Notes: generated by a model from the letters alone, not told the origin. A DNA stretch of 64,000 bases from Motiliproteus sp041586735 (GCA_041586735.1 JBFGZQ010000015.1:1-64000), one strand, 5' to 3'. Positions 53,697 through 62,507 are shown, counted from the first letter of the stretch. Made by a program: numbers and translations.

Positions 53697-54824
53697 ATGA
53701 CACAGATGATTAAATCTAAAGCAGCCATCGCCTGGGGCCCAGGCCAGCCGCTGACCATCGAAGAGATCGACGTGATGCCGCCACAGGCTGGCGAAGTGCT
53801 GGTGCGGATTGTTGCTACCGGCGTCTGCCATACCGATGCCTTCACGCTGTCCGGTGACGATCCGGAAGGTATTTTTCCGGTTATTCTCGGCCACGAAGGC
53901 GGCGGCATCGTTGAGCAGGTGGGTGAAGGTGTCACCAGTGTGCAGGTCGGTGATCATGTGATTCCCCTTTATACTCCGGAATGTGGTGAGTGTAAGTTCT
54001 GCAAGTCCGGTAAAACCAACCTGTGTCAGAAGATTCGTGAAACCCAGGGTAAGGGGCTGATGCCCGACGGCACCACCCGCTTCTACAAAGATGGTCAGCC
54101 CATCTTTCACTATATGGGGTGCTCAACCTTCTCCGAGTACACCGTACTGCCCGAGATTTCGCTGGCCAAAGTGAACCCGGCTGCGCCGCTGGAAGAGGTC
54201 TGCCTGCTGGGTTGCGGGGTGACCACCGGCATGGGGGCGGTGATGAACACCGCCAAGGTGGAAGAGGGTGCCACCGTGGCGATCTTCGGTATCGGCGGTA
54301 TTGGCCTGTCGGCCATTATCGGTGCCACCATGGCCAAGGCCAGCCGCATCATCGCTGTCGATATTAACGAGAGCAAGTTTGAGCTGGCGCGCAAGCTCGG
54401 TGCCACCGATTGCATCAACCCGAAAGATTACGACAAGCCTATTCAGGAGGTGATTGTTGAACTGACCGATGGGGGGGTCGATTACTCCTTCGAGTGTATC
54501 GGTAACGTCAATGTGATGCGCTCGGCGCTAGAGTGCTGTCATAAAGGCTGGGGCGAATCCGTGGTGATCGGTGTTGCCGGTGCCGGTCAGGAGATCTCCA
54601 CCCGTCCGTTCCAGCTGGTGACTGGTCGGGTATGGCGTGGTTCGGCCTTCGGTGGCGTCAAAGGCCGCTCTGAGCTGCCTGAAATCGTCGAGCGCTACAT
54701 GAAGGGTGAGTTCAAACTGGATGACTTCATTACCCATACCATGGGTCTTGAGGACGTCAACAAGGCCTTCGAGCTGATGCATGAAGGCAAGAGCATCCGT
54801 AGCGTCATCCATTTCGATAAGTAA
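53697..54824 (+). CDS. frmA: S-(hydroxymethyl)glutathione dehydrogenase (class III alcohol dehydrogenase)
   Basis: Oxidises the glutathione adduct of formaldehyde to S-formylglutathione with NAD+; also reduces S-nitrosoglutathione. 375 residues. Seen: catalytic-zinc ligands in GVCHTDAF and GHEGGGIVE, the structural-zinc four-Cys loop CGECKFCKSGKTNLC, and the cofactor motif GIGGIGLSA. The ATG at 53697 is chosen over the long frame from 53664. frmB follows after a hairpin. No FrmR-type repressor gene is nearby. Confidence 0.95.
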   Translation: MTQMIKSKAAIAWGPGQPLTIEEIDVMPPQAGEVLVRIVATGVCHTDAFTLSGDDPEGIFPVILGHEGGGIVEQVGEGVTSVQVGDHVIPLYTPECGECKFCKSGKTNLCQKIRETQGKGLMPDGTTRFYKDGQPIFHYMGCSTFSEYTVLPEISLAKVNPAAPLEEVCLLGCGVTTGMGAVMNTAKVEEGATVAIFGIGGIGLSAIIGATMAKASRIIAVDINESKFELARKLGATDCINPKDYDKPIQEVIVELTDGGVDYSFECIGNVNVMRSALECCHKGWGESVVIGVAGAGQEISTRPFQLVTGRVWRGSAFGGVKGRSELPEIVERYMKGEFKLDDFITHTMGLEDVNKAFELMHEGKSIRSVIHFDK

Positions 54825-54834
54825 CCTGTATATC

Positions 54835-54870
54835 AGCCCTAGCCTGCTCTATTAACAGCAGGCTAGGGCT
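54835..54870 (+). repeat. 14-bp-stem hairpin between frmA and frmB
   Basis: AGCCCTAGCCTGCT and its exact complement flank an 8-nt loop. No T-run follows, so it more likely stabilises frmA mRNA or lowers frmB expression than terminates fully. Confidence 0.7.
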
Positions 54871-54899
54871 GTGGACAGGCTGATTTAGAGAGCCATTTA

Positions 54900-55748
54900 A
54901 TGAGTATCGAAAATCTGAACTGCAACAAGAGTTTTGGCGGTTGGCACAAACAGTACAGCCACCGCTCAGAGACGCTGAACTGCAGTATGCGTTTTGCTAT
55001 CTATCTGCCACCTCAGGCATCCAGCGGTGAGAACGTGCCGGTGCTGTACTGGTTGTCGGGGTTGACCTGCACCGATGAGAACTTTATGCACAAAGCCGGT
55101 GCCCAGCGCGTCGCTGCCGAGCTGGGGATCGCTATCGTGGCACCCGATACCAGCCCCCGCGGTGAGGAGGTCGCCGATGACGAGGGTTATGATCTGGGCC
55201 AGGGCGCCGGTTTTTACGTGGACGCCACTCAGGCGCCCTGGAATCGTCACTACCGGATGTACGACTATGTGGTCAACGAGCTACCCCGGCTGATCGAGTC
55301 GACCTTTCCCGTCAGCGAGCAACGGGCTATCGCCGGGCATTCTATGGGTGGCCATGGCGCCTTGACGATCGCGTTGCGTAACCCGCAGCGTTACCGCTCG
55401 GTGTCGGCCTTCAGCCCCATCAGTAACCCGCTGAATTGCCCTTGGGGCAAAAAAGCGCTGGCCGCTTACCTGGGTAAAGATACGCACGGTTGGCGAGACT
55501 ATGATGCCAGCGTGTTGATGCGTGCGGCGAAACAGGCGCAGCACCAGGTACCTGCCTTGGTGGACCAGGGTGAGGCCGATGAGTTCCTGGCAGAACAGTT
55601 GCAGCCGGAGAGACTGGAGGCCGCTGCGAAGGTTAGTGGCTACCCGCTGGAGCTACGTCGCCACGAGGGCTACGACCACAGCTACTACTTTATCGCCAGC
55701 TTCATCGAAGAGCATCTGCGCTTTCATGCCACCCATTTACATAAATGA
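54900..55748 (+). CDS. frmB: S-formylglutathione hydrolase
   Basis: Completes glutathione-dependent formaldehyde oxidation by releasing formate. 282 residues of the esterase D family: YWLSGLTCTDENFMHKAGAQ near 48, nucleophile GHSMGGHGALT near 147, Asp region DQGEADEFL near 222, His in GYDHSYYF near 259. All catalytic residues are in place. Confidence 0.95.
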   Translation: MSIENLNCNKSFGGWHKQYSHRSETLNCSMRFAIYLPPQASSGENVPVLYWLSGLTCTDENFMHKAGAQRVAAELGIAIVAPDTSPRGEEVADDEGYDLGQGAGFYVDATQAPWNRHYRMYDYVVNELPRLIESTFPVSEQRAIAGHSMGGHGALTIALRNPQRYRSVSAFSPISNPLNCPWGKKALAAYLGKDTHGWRDYDASVLMRAAKQAQHQVPALVDQGEADEFLAEQLQPERLEAAAKVSGYPLELRRHEGYDHSYYFIASFIEEHLRFHATHLHK

Positions 55749-55796
55749 ATCTCCAAGCCGGTGCGCTCTCTCGGGTGCGCCCCTGCCGATCCCTTT

Positions 55797-55821
55797 GACC
55801 CCGCCCAGCGGGGTCTTTTTT
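55797..55821 (+). terminator. Terminator after frmB
   Basis: GACCCCGC-CCA-GCGGGGTC followed by six T. Confidence 0.9.
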
Positions 55822-55861
55822 CAGGATCATCTACCTCAGGCCGGACGTTGGTAGAGGTGAT

Positions 55862-56584
55862 AACAACCTTCTGCAGATAGAAAACGAGTATTACAGCGAT
55901 ATTCGTCCTAAGCGTGTCATGCGGCCGGGTGAGAAACCGCTCGAGGCACTGAGGGAGCGCGGGGTTGAGTACGTTGAAGTGCGCATCTTAGATATCAATC
56001 CGTTTTTGCCGGTGGGTATCGATGCGCAACAGATCCGTTTCCTTGATGCATTCTTACTCTATTGCCTGCTTTCAGACAGTGATGATATCTCGGCGGCGGA
56101 ATCTGAACAGATCCGTAGCAACCAGCAGCAAGTGGTGTTGCAAGGACGCAAGCCGTCATTGATGTTGCGCCAGGCGGGCAATCCTGTCGCTTTTGGCTCT
56201 GCAGCCAAGCAGCTAATGGATGAGGTAGCGGCTGCCTCGAGGTTGCTGGACCAAGCCCATGGCAGCCAGCACTACCATCAAGCACTCACTGCCCAGTTGG
56301 AAAAAGTGGACAACAGCGAGCTGACGCCCTCCGGACAGATGATGGGAGCGATTGCTGAGGGGGTTAGCTTTGCTGAACTGATGCTGAGGCAAGCGAAAAC
56401 TCAGCAAGACTATTTTGCTCAGCAACCGCTCCCCGACGCTCTGCATGCAGAATTCAAACGCTTGGCGAGGGCGTCACTGCAGCAGCAGAAGGCGTTGGAA
56501 GCTAGCGACCCAGGTTCGTTTGATGAGTTCTTGCAAGCGTATTGGGCCTCAGCCGTGGTAGGTGCCAGGTCTAAGGCGGCTTGA
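55862..56584 (+). pseudogene. gshA: 3' half of glutamate-cysteine ligase (gshA), 5'-truncated
   Basis: The frame upstream of the ATG at 55919 already reads NNLLQIENEYYSDIRPKRV, which matches the middle of proteobacterial GshA, followed by GEKPLEALRERGVEYVEVR...DINPF and the complete C-terminal region. About 300 N-terminal residues, with most of the ATP and substrate site, are absent; homology begins only 40-60 bp after the frmB terminator. A product from 55919 (221 aa) could not be a ligase. A full copy should exist elsewhere, since FrmA needs glutathione. Confidence 0.82.
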
Positions 56585-56900
56585 AGGCAGTACAGTTCTA
56601 TCGTGGGATCTCTGAGTCAGTAGCATTGCTGCACAATGAATCCGCAGCAATGTGCTCAGCGGGTACGTTTTCACGGCCTGTCCGCTTACGCTTGTTGTGG
56701 TGCCCTGAGTCTGAAAAAACTGAGTTGCACCACGGTCGATCTTGATAAAAAGTGAAGCGCTGTTCTGCCGGATTAGAAGGACTGGGTCCGAGAGTCCCTT
56801 GATATCCTAGAGAGATAGATAAGACTATAGAGAGGGTTCTGTGCTGTTAGTCTGAGGTGGCAGCATAGAATCGGCAAACAACTAAGGTGGGTACGTCACC
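56585..56900. other. Intergenic region before the adenylate cyclase
   Basis: No gene. One 9-bp-stem hairpin (CATTGCTGC / GCAGCAATG, 56624-56652) without T-run follows the gshA fragment. Confidence 0.4.
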
Positions 56901-58148
56901 ATGGGCAAGACGAAGCTGCTAGATGAGGTGGCGACTTCCGCGGCTTGGGAGGGTAAGAGCGGCTGGGCACTACAACCGTTGATTCTCTGGTTGGCTAGCG
57001 AGGGACGCTTGATCCGTAACCCGGCGATATTGATTGAGGCGCTATGCCAGCGTCTTCGCGATGCTGGTGCGCCTGTCTATAGGTTTTGCTGCAATTTCAA
57101 CACCTTGCATCCAGAAGTGGCGGGCCGGAAGTTTACCTGGTGGCGAGATAGACCGGTCGTCGAAGAGTACAGCGCCCTGCATGCGGTTATGGACACTCCC
57201 ATCTATATCGGCAGCCCTATTGAGACGATTCAGGTACGGGGTGAACCGGTACGTTTCCGGCTGGATGGCAAGGATTTGAGCCAGTTACACAGTTCCTTGC
57301 AAGGAGCAGCAGCTGAGGGTGTGGTGGACTATCTGGGTCTGCCCATGGCGTTCAATGATGGCAATGTAAACGCCTTTCTGGTGGGGACCGATCAAGAGCA
57401 GGGCTTTAGTGACGACGATATAGCTAAGTTCAAACTGCTGGTAGATTTTTTTGCTCCGCTGCTTGAGGCGATCGCGCTACGGCTGCTGGCCCATTCGCTG
57501 CTGGATACCTATATCGGACCTCGAAGCGGGAAAAAGGTCCTCAAAGGGCATATCAAACGGGGGGATTACGAGCAGATCGATGCGGTGATCTGGTTCAGTG
57601 ATCTGCGTGATTTTACCGCCCTTTCTGCGCAGCTATCGAACGACGAGCTGCTGCGTCTGCTGAATGGTTATTTCGAAACTGTCGCTGCGGCGGTAACCCG
57701 CCATGGCGGAGAGGTTCTCCGCTTTATCGGTGATGCCATGCTGGTACTCTTTCCCTGTGCGGAGTGTTCCACGCAGGAGGTTGCCTGCCAACAGGCGGTG
57801 AAGGCCGCTGAAGAGGCGTTGGCGGCGGTGCAGAGCCTTAACCGTGAACGGCAAATGCTCAAACAACCGCTGATCAATTTTGGTATAGGTTTGGATCAAG
57901 GCAAGGTGATTTATGGCAATGTCGGTGCGCCAAACCGGTTGGATTTCACGGTGATGGGAGCGGCCGTTAACCGTGCTGCACGGCTCGAAGCCTTGACCAG
58001 GACGCTGGAAGTTCCCTTGCTGATAAGCGAGGAGGTGGCTCGATGGCTGGGCGCCAACACCAAGTCGATGGGGTATATATCGCTCAAAGGGATAGCCGAG
58101 CCGCAGCCAGTTTATAGCCTAGCGAGGACGTTATCGGCATTGCTGTAA
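56901..58148 (+). CDS. Class III adenylate/guanylate cyclase
   Basis: A 415-residue soluble protein. The N-terminal half (about 30-195) looks like a GAF-type sensor region. The C-terminal cyclase domain has both metal aspartates (IWFSDLRDFTALS near 235; RFIGDAMLVLFP near 275) and the transition-state Asn/Arg in VMGAAVNRAARLEAL near 350. The usual Lys of the LKFIGDG motif is Arg here, so the choice of ATP or GTP is not certain. AAGGTGGG precedes the ATG. Transcribed toward the LysR gene on the other strand. Confidence 0.87.
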   Translation: MGKTKLLDEVATSAAWEGKSGWALQPLILWLASEGRLIRNPAILIEALCQRLRDAGAPVYRFCCNFNTLHPEVAGRKFTWWRDRPVVEEYSALHAVMDTPIYIGSPIETIQVRGEPVRFRLDGKDLSQLHSSLQGAAAEGVVDYLGLPMAFNDGNVNAFLVGTDQEQGFSDDDIAKFKLLVDFFAPLLEAIALRLLAHSLLDTYIGPRSGKKVLKGHIKRGDYEQIDAVIWFSDLRDFTALSAQLSNDELLRLLNGYFETVAAAVTRHGGEVLRFIGDAMLVLFPCAECSTQEVACQQAVKAAEEALAAVQSLNRERQMLKQPLINFGIGLDQGKVIYGNVGAPNRLDFTVMGAAVNRAARLEALTRTLEVPLLISEEVARWLGANTKSMGYISLKGIAEPQPVYSLARTLSALL

Positions 58149-58236
58149 ACATGATTCACACCTCCATGTCATAATAATCAATATGTTATCTGGTCTTAGA
58201 GGGAGTGAGTCTGTACTTTTTGGTCTCTTAGGACCC

Positions 58237-59127
58237 TTAAGCACTGGAGTCGAAACGCAGCGCCGCTCCCCGGGTGCGCTGTAATCCCCGACGCAGGTAA
58301 TCCAGCAAACGTGCTGCTGCTGGGGCCAGGTTGGCGTGATCATAATGAAAGCCGATGGTCACTTTTCCCAGCGCCGGAAGTTGCTGGTTGATGTCGCTGG
58401 TCGTCAATACGCTGGGCGCGGTATTGATGGCTAGGGCGCTGACCCCTAGCCCCGCTTCGATCGCCGCCTGAATACCCAGCAGGCTGGAGGTGGAGTAGAG
58501 CACCCGCCAAGGAATATTGGCGTCGTTCAGTGCGGTGGTAATGTGCTGCCGATAGATGCAGCCTTTGGGGTAGAGCACCAGTGGCACCGGTTGCTCGGGT
58601 TTAAAGGTAAATCCTGGTCCGCTGATCCAGGCTAGGGGTTCGGCGATAAAGTCATTTTCTGCAAAACTGTGTCCCGAGTATTCGTCCATCAGCATGACTA
58701 GGTCGTAGGACCCCTTCTTGAAATCCTGGAGCAGATTTACGCTGAGATCGGTGCGTACATCCAGCGTCACATCGGGGTAGGCCTGAGAAAACTTAGACAG
58801 CGTCATCGGCAGAAAGGAGACTTCAAAGTCGTTAGGGATACCCAGCGTCACCGAGCCGCTGACCGCCGGTACGGTCAGTCGCAAGATCAGGGTATCGTTG
58901 AGCTCTAGAATCTTGCGGGCGTAGTTGTAGAGCATCTGGCCCTCTTCGGTCAGGGTCAAGCCACCGGTTCGGTTGAACAGCTGAACCTCGGTCATACCTT
59001 CGAGTCGCTTAACCTGTAGGCTGACCGCCGGCTGTGATCGCCCGAGCATCTCGCCGGCTTGGGTAAAACCACCCAGATCGTGGATGGTGACAAAGGTGCG
59101 TAACAGGTCCATCGGCAGGTTTATCAT
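58237..59127 (-). CDS. LysR-family transcriptional regulator
   Basis: A 296-residue LysR protein. The helix-turn-helix lies in residues 6-65 (LLRTFVTIHDLGGFTQAGEMLGRSQPAVSLQVKRLE), followed by the PBP-like effector domain. GGAG lies 8 nt before the ATG. LysR genes usually act on a divergent neighbour; here the upstream side holds only decayed DNA, so its former partner may have been lost. It ends convergently with the cyclase gene. Confidence 0.9.
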   Translation of the reverse strand: MINLPMDLLRTFVTIHDLGGFTQAGEMLGRSQPAVSLQVKRLEGMTEVQLFNRTGGLTLTEEGQMLYNYARKILELNDTLILRLTVPAVSGSVTLGIPNDFEVSFLPMTLSKFSQAYPDVTLDVRTDLSVNLLQDFKKGSYDLVMLMDEYSGHSFAENDFIAEPLAWISGPGFTFKPEQPVPLVLYPKGCIYRQHITTALNDANIPWRVLYSTSSLLGIQAAIEAGLGVSALAINTAPSVLTTSDINQQLPALGKVTIGFHYDHANLAPAAARLLDYLRRGLQRTRGAALRFDSSA

Positions 59128-59366
59128 GGCAGACTCCAGATGATCAGTATCTCAGTATAGAGCGTATTTATTTATAAATAAAATGATTTGTATATTAGTA
59201 TTTGATTTATAAATAATAAAACAGGGTAGACACCGTTTGGATTAGAGATTTCTTCGATCTGTTGTTACCAGGATTTTTCATAAAAGAAGGTGAATCTCGT
59301 TCAACCAGTTGATATGGTTGGAGTTACGCCAATAACGCTGCGGACGAAGCTTAAACGAGATCGCCT
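59128..59366. other. AT-rich region with first copy of a 30-bp repeat
   Basis: No gene. Holds 59229-59258, repeated at 60592. Confidence 0.45.
59229..59258. repeat. 30-bp direct repeat, copy A
   Basis: Begins GACACCGTTTGGATTAGAG; 29 of 30 bases match copy B at 60592-60621. Confidence 0.8.
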
Positions 59367-59468
59367 ATGAACGATTTTACCCCTGGATAGCTGCGTTTTC
59401 CTGCCACCGCCGGATTTACCGTTCGCGCCGATTTTGACGGCGGCGTGCTCTCAACCGATTTCGGCGCC
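59367..59468 (+). pseudogene. N-terminal remnant of an IS1380-family transposase
   Basis: MNDFTPG, an in-frame TAG, then LRFPATAGFTVRADFDGG and VLSTDFGA match the start of IS1380-type transposases. The remainder is gone. Confidence 0.65.
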
Positions 59469-59581
59469 TGCCAACGCTTTTTTACTTCAATTCTGTTCTG
59501 TTTGGTCCTCTGTTTTGTGGCTAAAACTCTAAAGCAATAATAACAGCGGCAAAATCAGCGTCTCTTTAACGTGAAAATGGA

Positions 59582-59602
59582 GGCGCCAACGTTGCTGGCG
59601 CC
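59582..59602 (-). terminator. Hairpin behind the small Lys-rich gene
   Basis: GGCGCCA / TGGCGCC with 7-nt loop; on the minus strand it is followed by TCCATTTT, a modest terminator. Confidence 0.5.
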
Positions 59603-59611
59603 CACATAAAC

Positions 59612-59725
59612 TTAGCCTTTTCTCTTCCTTGCTTTTGGCGCTTTTTCTTTATTTATTAATTCTTTTTTCAATGTGCGTTTTTCTTTTAACGTCATCATTG
59701 GCTTCTTCTTTTCACTTTTTGACAT
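59612..59725 (-). CDS. 37-residue lysine-rich small protein
   Basis: Too short for usual gene callers but well supported: AGGTGAT lies at the right distance before the ATG at 59725, codons run to TAA at 59612, and a hairpin follows. The product begins MSKSEKKKPMMTLKEKR and is about 40 percent Lys plus Arg, ending in RKRKG. It resembles very small basic proteins seen in other gammaproteobacteria (from memory). RNA or ribosome association is a guess. Confidence 0.6.
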   Translation of the reverse strand: MSKSEKKKPMMTLKEKRTLKKELINKEKAPKARKRKG

Positions 59726-59831
59726 ATCATCACCTAATAAGAAATAATAGCAAAATTCATTGATATTTTTTATAAGAACTGTATAGGTCATAAAAACAAA
59801 GCAAACCAGCCACCTCCTTAAATATAACTTA

Positions 59832-60170
59832 TCAGTTAATAACTTCGAGAACTTTCATTTTTATCTTCTTGAAAAAAAATGAAACGGTATCGTCTTTTTT
59901 CTTACCAAGAAGCGAGATTCCCAGTGGCGACAAACAAGATACCAATCCAGCTTCAGGGGAACTCTTTCTGGGCAAAACCATTGTTACCGTTGATTCTTCT
60001 TGAGTAGTGAAATCATAAATACGTACCCGGCTTCCCACACTGATAGTTTCAGCAGATCTTTCTTTTTTTGCTTTATCAATTCCTTCAAAAACTGAGAGGA
60101 TTGTTAGATAGTTTACAGACAAGCCCCAAGAGCTCTTTAAATACGTATACAGAAAAAAAGATATAGGCAT
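59832..60170 (-). CDS. GreA/GreB C-terminal-domain protein (Rnk-like), 112 aa
   Basis: The last 75 residues (VGSRVRIYDFTTQEESTVTMVLP...SCLSPLGISLLGKKKDDTVSF) match the FKBP-like C-terminal domain of Gre factors and Rnk, which binds RNA polymerase near the secondary channel. The N-terminal coiled-coil of Gre factors is absent; a short Rnk-like helix region may replace it. The ATG at 60170 follows GGAG; the frame continues to 60230. The gene is strikingly AT-rich, suggesting horizontal origin. Confidence 0.68.
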   Translation of the reverse strand: MPISFFLYTYLKSSWGLSVNYLTILSVFEGIDKAKKERSAETISVGSRVRIYDFTTQEESTVTMVLPRKSSPEAGLVSCLSPLGISLLGKKKDDTVSFFFKKIKMKVLEVIN

Positions 60171-60248
60171 AATTAAAACTCCATTTGTCGAGCACGGCAA
60201 AAATTCTAGCCAAAAAACAGCTTTAATCACAAGTTAAGTCAGTTAATG

Positions 60249-60269
60249 TTTTATCGATAATCGATAAAA
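60249..60269. repeat. 21-bp perfect palindrome upstream of the Rnk-like gene
   Basis: TTTTATCGAT-A-ATCGATAAAA. It lies about 80 bp before the gene start and could be an operator. A GCGAGC/GCTCGC hairpin lies at about 60277-60297. Confidence 0.55.
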
Positions 60270-60591
60270 ATATAGGCGAGCACAGGAATGCGCTCGCTTA
60301 GGAGGGAAATTTAAGGACAAAGCTCCCTAAAAAAAGAATACGGAAAATAAGCAGGCGTGGAGTTTTCATGGCTTGAATATACCACCTTAAATAATAACTT
60401 CAACCTGAATCAGTGATTCCATAAGATCGCTCATCTGGACCACCCCATTCGGCATCGCCCTTTACTATTTCGATCTTATCCACCCAGAATTACGGCGGAT
60501 AGCCGCTTGGTCAGTGTTTTTTATGCGTTGCCTGTGCAGAACATGTTTTTTTAAACAATTTTCGAGATTCAGGCGTGACTAGGCCCGGCGC

Positions 60592-60621
60592 GACACCGTT
60601 TGGATTAGAGATTCCTTCGAT
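60592..60621. repeat. 30-bp direct repeat, copy B
   Basis: One mismatch to copy A at 59229-59258, same orientation, 1363 bp away. Confidence 0.8.
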
Positions 60622-60654
60622 TCGTCTTTACATCGTCAGCTCGGGGTGTAACGA

Positions 60655-60890
60655 GGTTACCCAGCCCTCAAGCGCGATCTACGGCTCGAGAAACAGGTCT
60701 CCATGTCGATTAGATAGATGCGCAGTACGCCGCTGCCAGCCTCTTCACTCAGCCGCCGGATCAGCTTTTTGATAGTCCTTGGCTTGTTAGCGAGTCCGCC
60801 CCTGCACTCTGGTTTTGTTCATCCTGGCCATGCGCTGGCGACGGCAATCGTGTCCTTGTGAGCATCAAGTCCGACACCAAGGTAGTGGAA
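60655..60890 (-). pseudogene. N-terminal remnant of an IS110-family transposase
   Basis: Reading leftward from 60890: FHYLGVGLDAHKDTIAVA, with the first Asp of the DEDD active site, an in-frame TGA, then GGLANKPRTIKKLIRRLSEEAGSGVLR. The frame ends near 60655. Non-functional. Confidence 0.65.
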
Positions 60891-61144
60891 ACAGGCCTCC
60901 TGTCCAGTCAGGAGCGTACTTATGGATGATGTTGCAGTCTCGACTATAGCGGTATCCATACTATGATTTTTTCATGTCTGCACTTCTCAATATGGCTCTA
61001 CCGCACGCATTGTTTGCTCGGCGACCGTGGTAATCCGCGGGTGTTGAGGTTGGGCGGGTCAAAACATCATGTCTAGTAATTGTATGAAATTAAATGGAAA
61101 TATCTTGTGTAAGTCGTGGTTAGGGGGGGGTGAAAATTTATTTA

Positions 61145-61202
61145 TTGACTGGTAAGGACAGTTGTATAAACTGTCCTTACCAATTGTGCTTACCAATTGT
61201 GC
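61145..61202 (+). promoter_or_regulatory. Palindrome and 13-bp tandem repeat before the ABC importer
   Basis: TGGTAAGGACAGTT and its exact complement (61150-61163, 61169-61182) flank GTATA; TATAAA (61165-61170) lies inside. TTACCAATTGTGC follows twice head to tail (61177-61202). The position 30 bp before the ribosome site suggests an operator over a promoter. Confidence 0.6.
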
Positions 61203-61230
61203 TTATAACAAAAATTCAAGGATATAAATC

Positions 61231-62463
61231 ATGATGAAACGTTTATTGTGCTGCTCGACTATGGCTCTGCTGGTGACAGGAGAGGTGCAGGCTGGGCCTT
61301 TGAAGGTGGCGTTGGTAGAGACGCTATCCGGCTCACAGGCATCGACTGGTCTGTTGTATCGGGCGTCGGTGAATTACGAGATTGCCAAAATCAATGCGGC
61401 CGGCGGCTTTCGCGGCGAGCCGGTCGAGCTTGTCGAGTATGATAACCAAGGAGGCCCTGTTGGTGCGGCTGACCGGGTAAAGGTAGCTATCGCGGATGGG
61501 GCGCGGGTGATCCTGCAGGGGTCTTCGTCAGCGGTCGCCGGGCAGGTATCCGAGGATGTGCGTAAGTATAATCTGCGCAATAAGGGCAAAGAGGTCGCTT
61601 ATATCAATCTGGGTGGCGAGGCGCTGGAGCTGACGGGAGATAAATGCCATTTCTACGCCGTTCGCACCAGTCCGAACGCTGCGATCCGATTCCAGACCCT
61701 GACCAAGGGGATGAAGGAGTTGGGGTTGCTGGACGACAAGGTCTATTCGATCAACCAAAACTATTCTTGGGGCGTTGACGTTCAGAATATCGTCAAGGGA
61801 AATGCGGCAGCTGTTGGTTATACCGTTGTTGGCGAAACGTTGCATGATGTGAACAAGATTCAGGACTTCTCGCCCTATGTCGCCCAGATCAATAAGTCCG
61901 GCGCCGGTACGGTGTTGACGGGGAACTGGTCGAACGACCTGCTGTTGCTGATGAAGGCAGTGGCGGATGCTCAGTTAAATGTTCGCTTCGGGACCGCTTT
62001 CCTGGATCAGCCTGGCAATGTCGGTAATGCGGGGGCGGTGGCCGAGGGGCATATGGTTGCGGGCGTGTTCAACCCGGAGTTCAATCCTGCATCCTCTGAG
62101 CTAGCTGAGGATTACAAGGCCGTGACCGGCCACTATCCCTCCTATGTCGAGCCGACCGCGATCTTTGGCATGCAGCTATTTGGGGCCGCTCTGAAGAGTC
62201 TTGACGCGGGCAAGGGCGATGTGACCGCCAAGGACATTATCCTGGCGATCGAAGCCACCAGCATCCAGACGCCGGCTGGCGAAATGTCGATACGCGCCGA
62301 GGATCACCAGGCCGAGCTGCCGATGATCGTTCAGCAAGTATCGAAAGACGCTGCTTTCAAGGTCGACGGATCCGAGTACGGTTTCAAGCCTCTCAAGGCC
62401 TATGGCGCTGACGACTCGAAGGATTTGGTCCAGGCCTCCTGCCAGATGAAGCGTCCGGGATAA
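61231..62463 (+). CDS. ABC importer substrate-binding protein, branched-chain amino acid (LivJ) type
   Basis: A 410-residue type I periplasmic binding protein. Signal peptide of about 21 residues (MMKRLLCCSTMALLVTGEVQA) precedes PLKVALVETLSGSQAS, the typical start of the family. Residues such as VILQGSSSAVAGQVSED line the usual ligand cleft. AAGGAT precedes the ATG. It is the first gene of a Liv-type operon. Ligand unknown: the family also includes amide, urea and aromatic-acid binders. Base composition seems richer in GC than the DNA upstream. Confidence 0.87.
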   Translation: MMKRLLCCSTMALLVTGEVQAGPLKVALVETLSGSQASTGLLYRASVNYEIAKINAAGGFRGEPVELVEYDNQGGPVGAADRVKVAIADGARVILQGSSSAVAGQVSEDVRKYNLRNKGKEVAYINLGGEALELTGDKCHFYAVRTSPNAAIRFQTLTKGMKELGLLDDKVYSINQNYSWGVDVQNIVKGNAAAVGYTVVGETLHDVNKIQDFSPYVAQINKSGAGTVLTGNWSNDLLLLMKAVADAQLNVRFGTAFLDQPGNVGNAGAVAEGHMVAGVFNPEFNPASSELAEDYKAVTGHYPSYVEPTAIFGMQLFGAALKSLDAGKGDVTAKDIILAIEATSIQTPAGEMSIRAEDHQAELPMIVQQVSKDAAFKVDGSEYGFKPLKAYGADDSKDLVQASCQMKRPG

Positions 62464-62507
62464 CTCCGGGGCGCCCCCGCAATTTTTGAACCTGTCTGGC
62501 ACTGCTG

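Larger units (their letters stand above)
60171..61230. other. Long AT-rich region with repeats and transposase debris
   Basis: No intact gene. It contains a palindrome (60249-60269), copy B of the 30-bp repeat, an IS110-type remnant, a G8 run at 61123-61130 and the regulatory repeats before the livJ-type gene. Confidence 0.5.

Noticed and set aside
53407..53713. Overlapping open frames on both strands before frmA
   Set aside because: Neither has a ribosome site or a recognisable domain, and they overlap each other.
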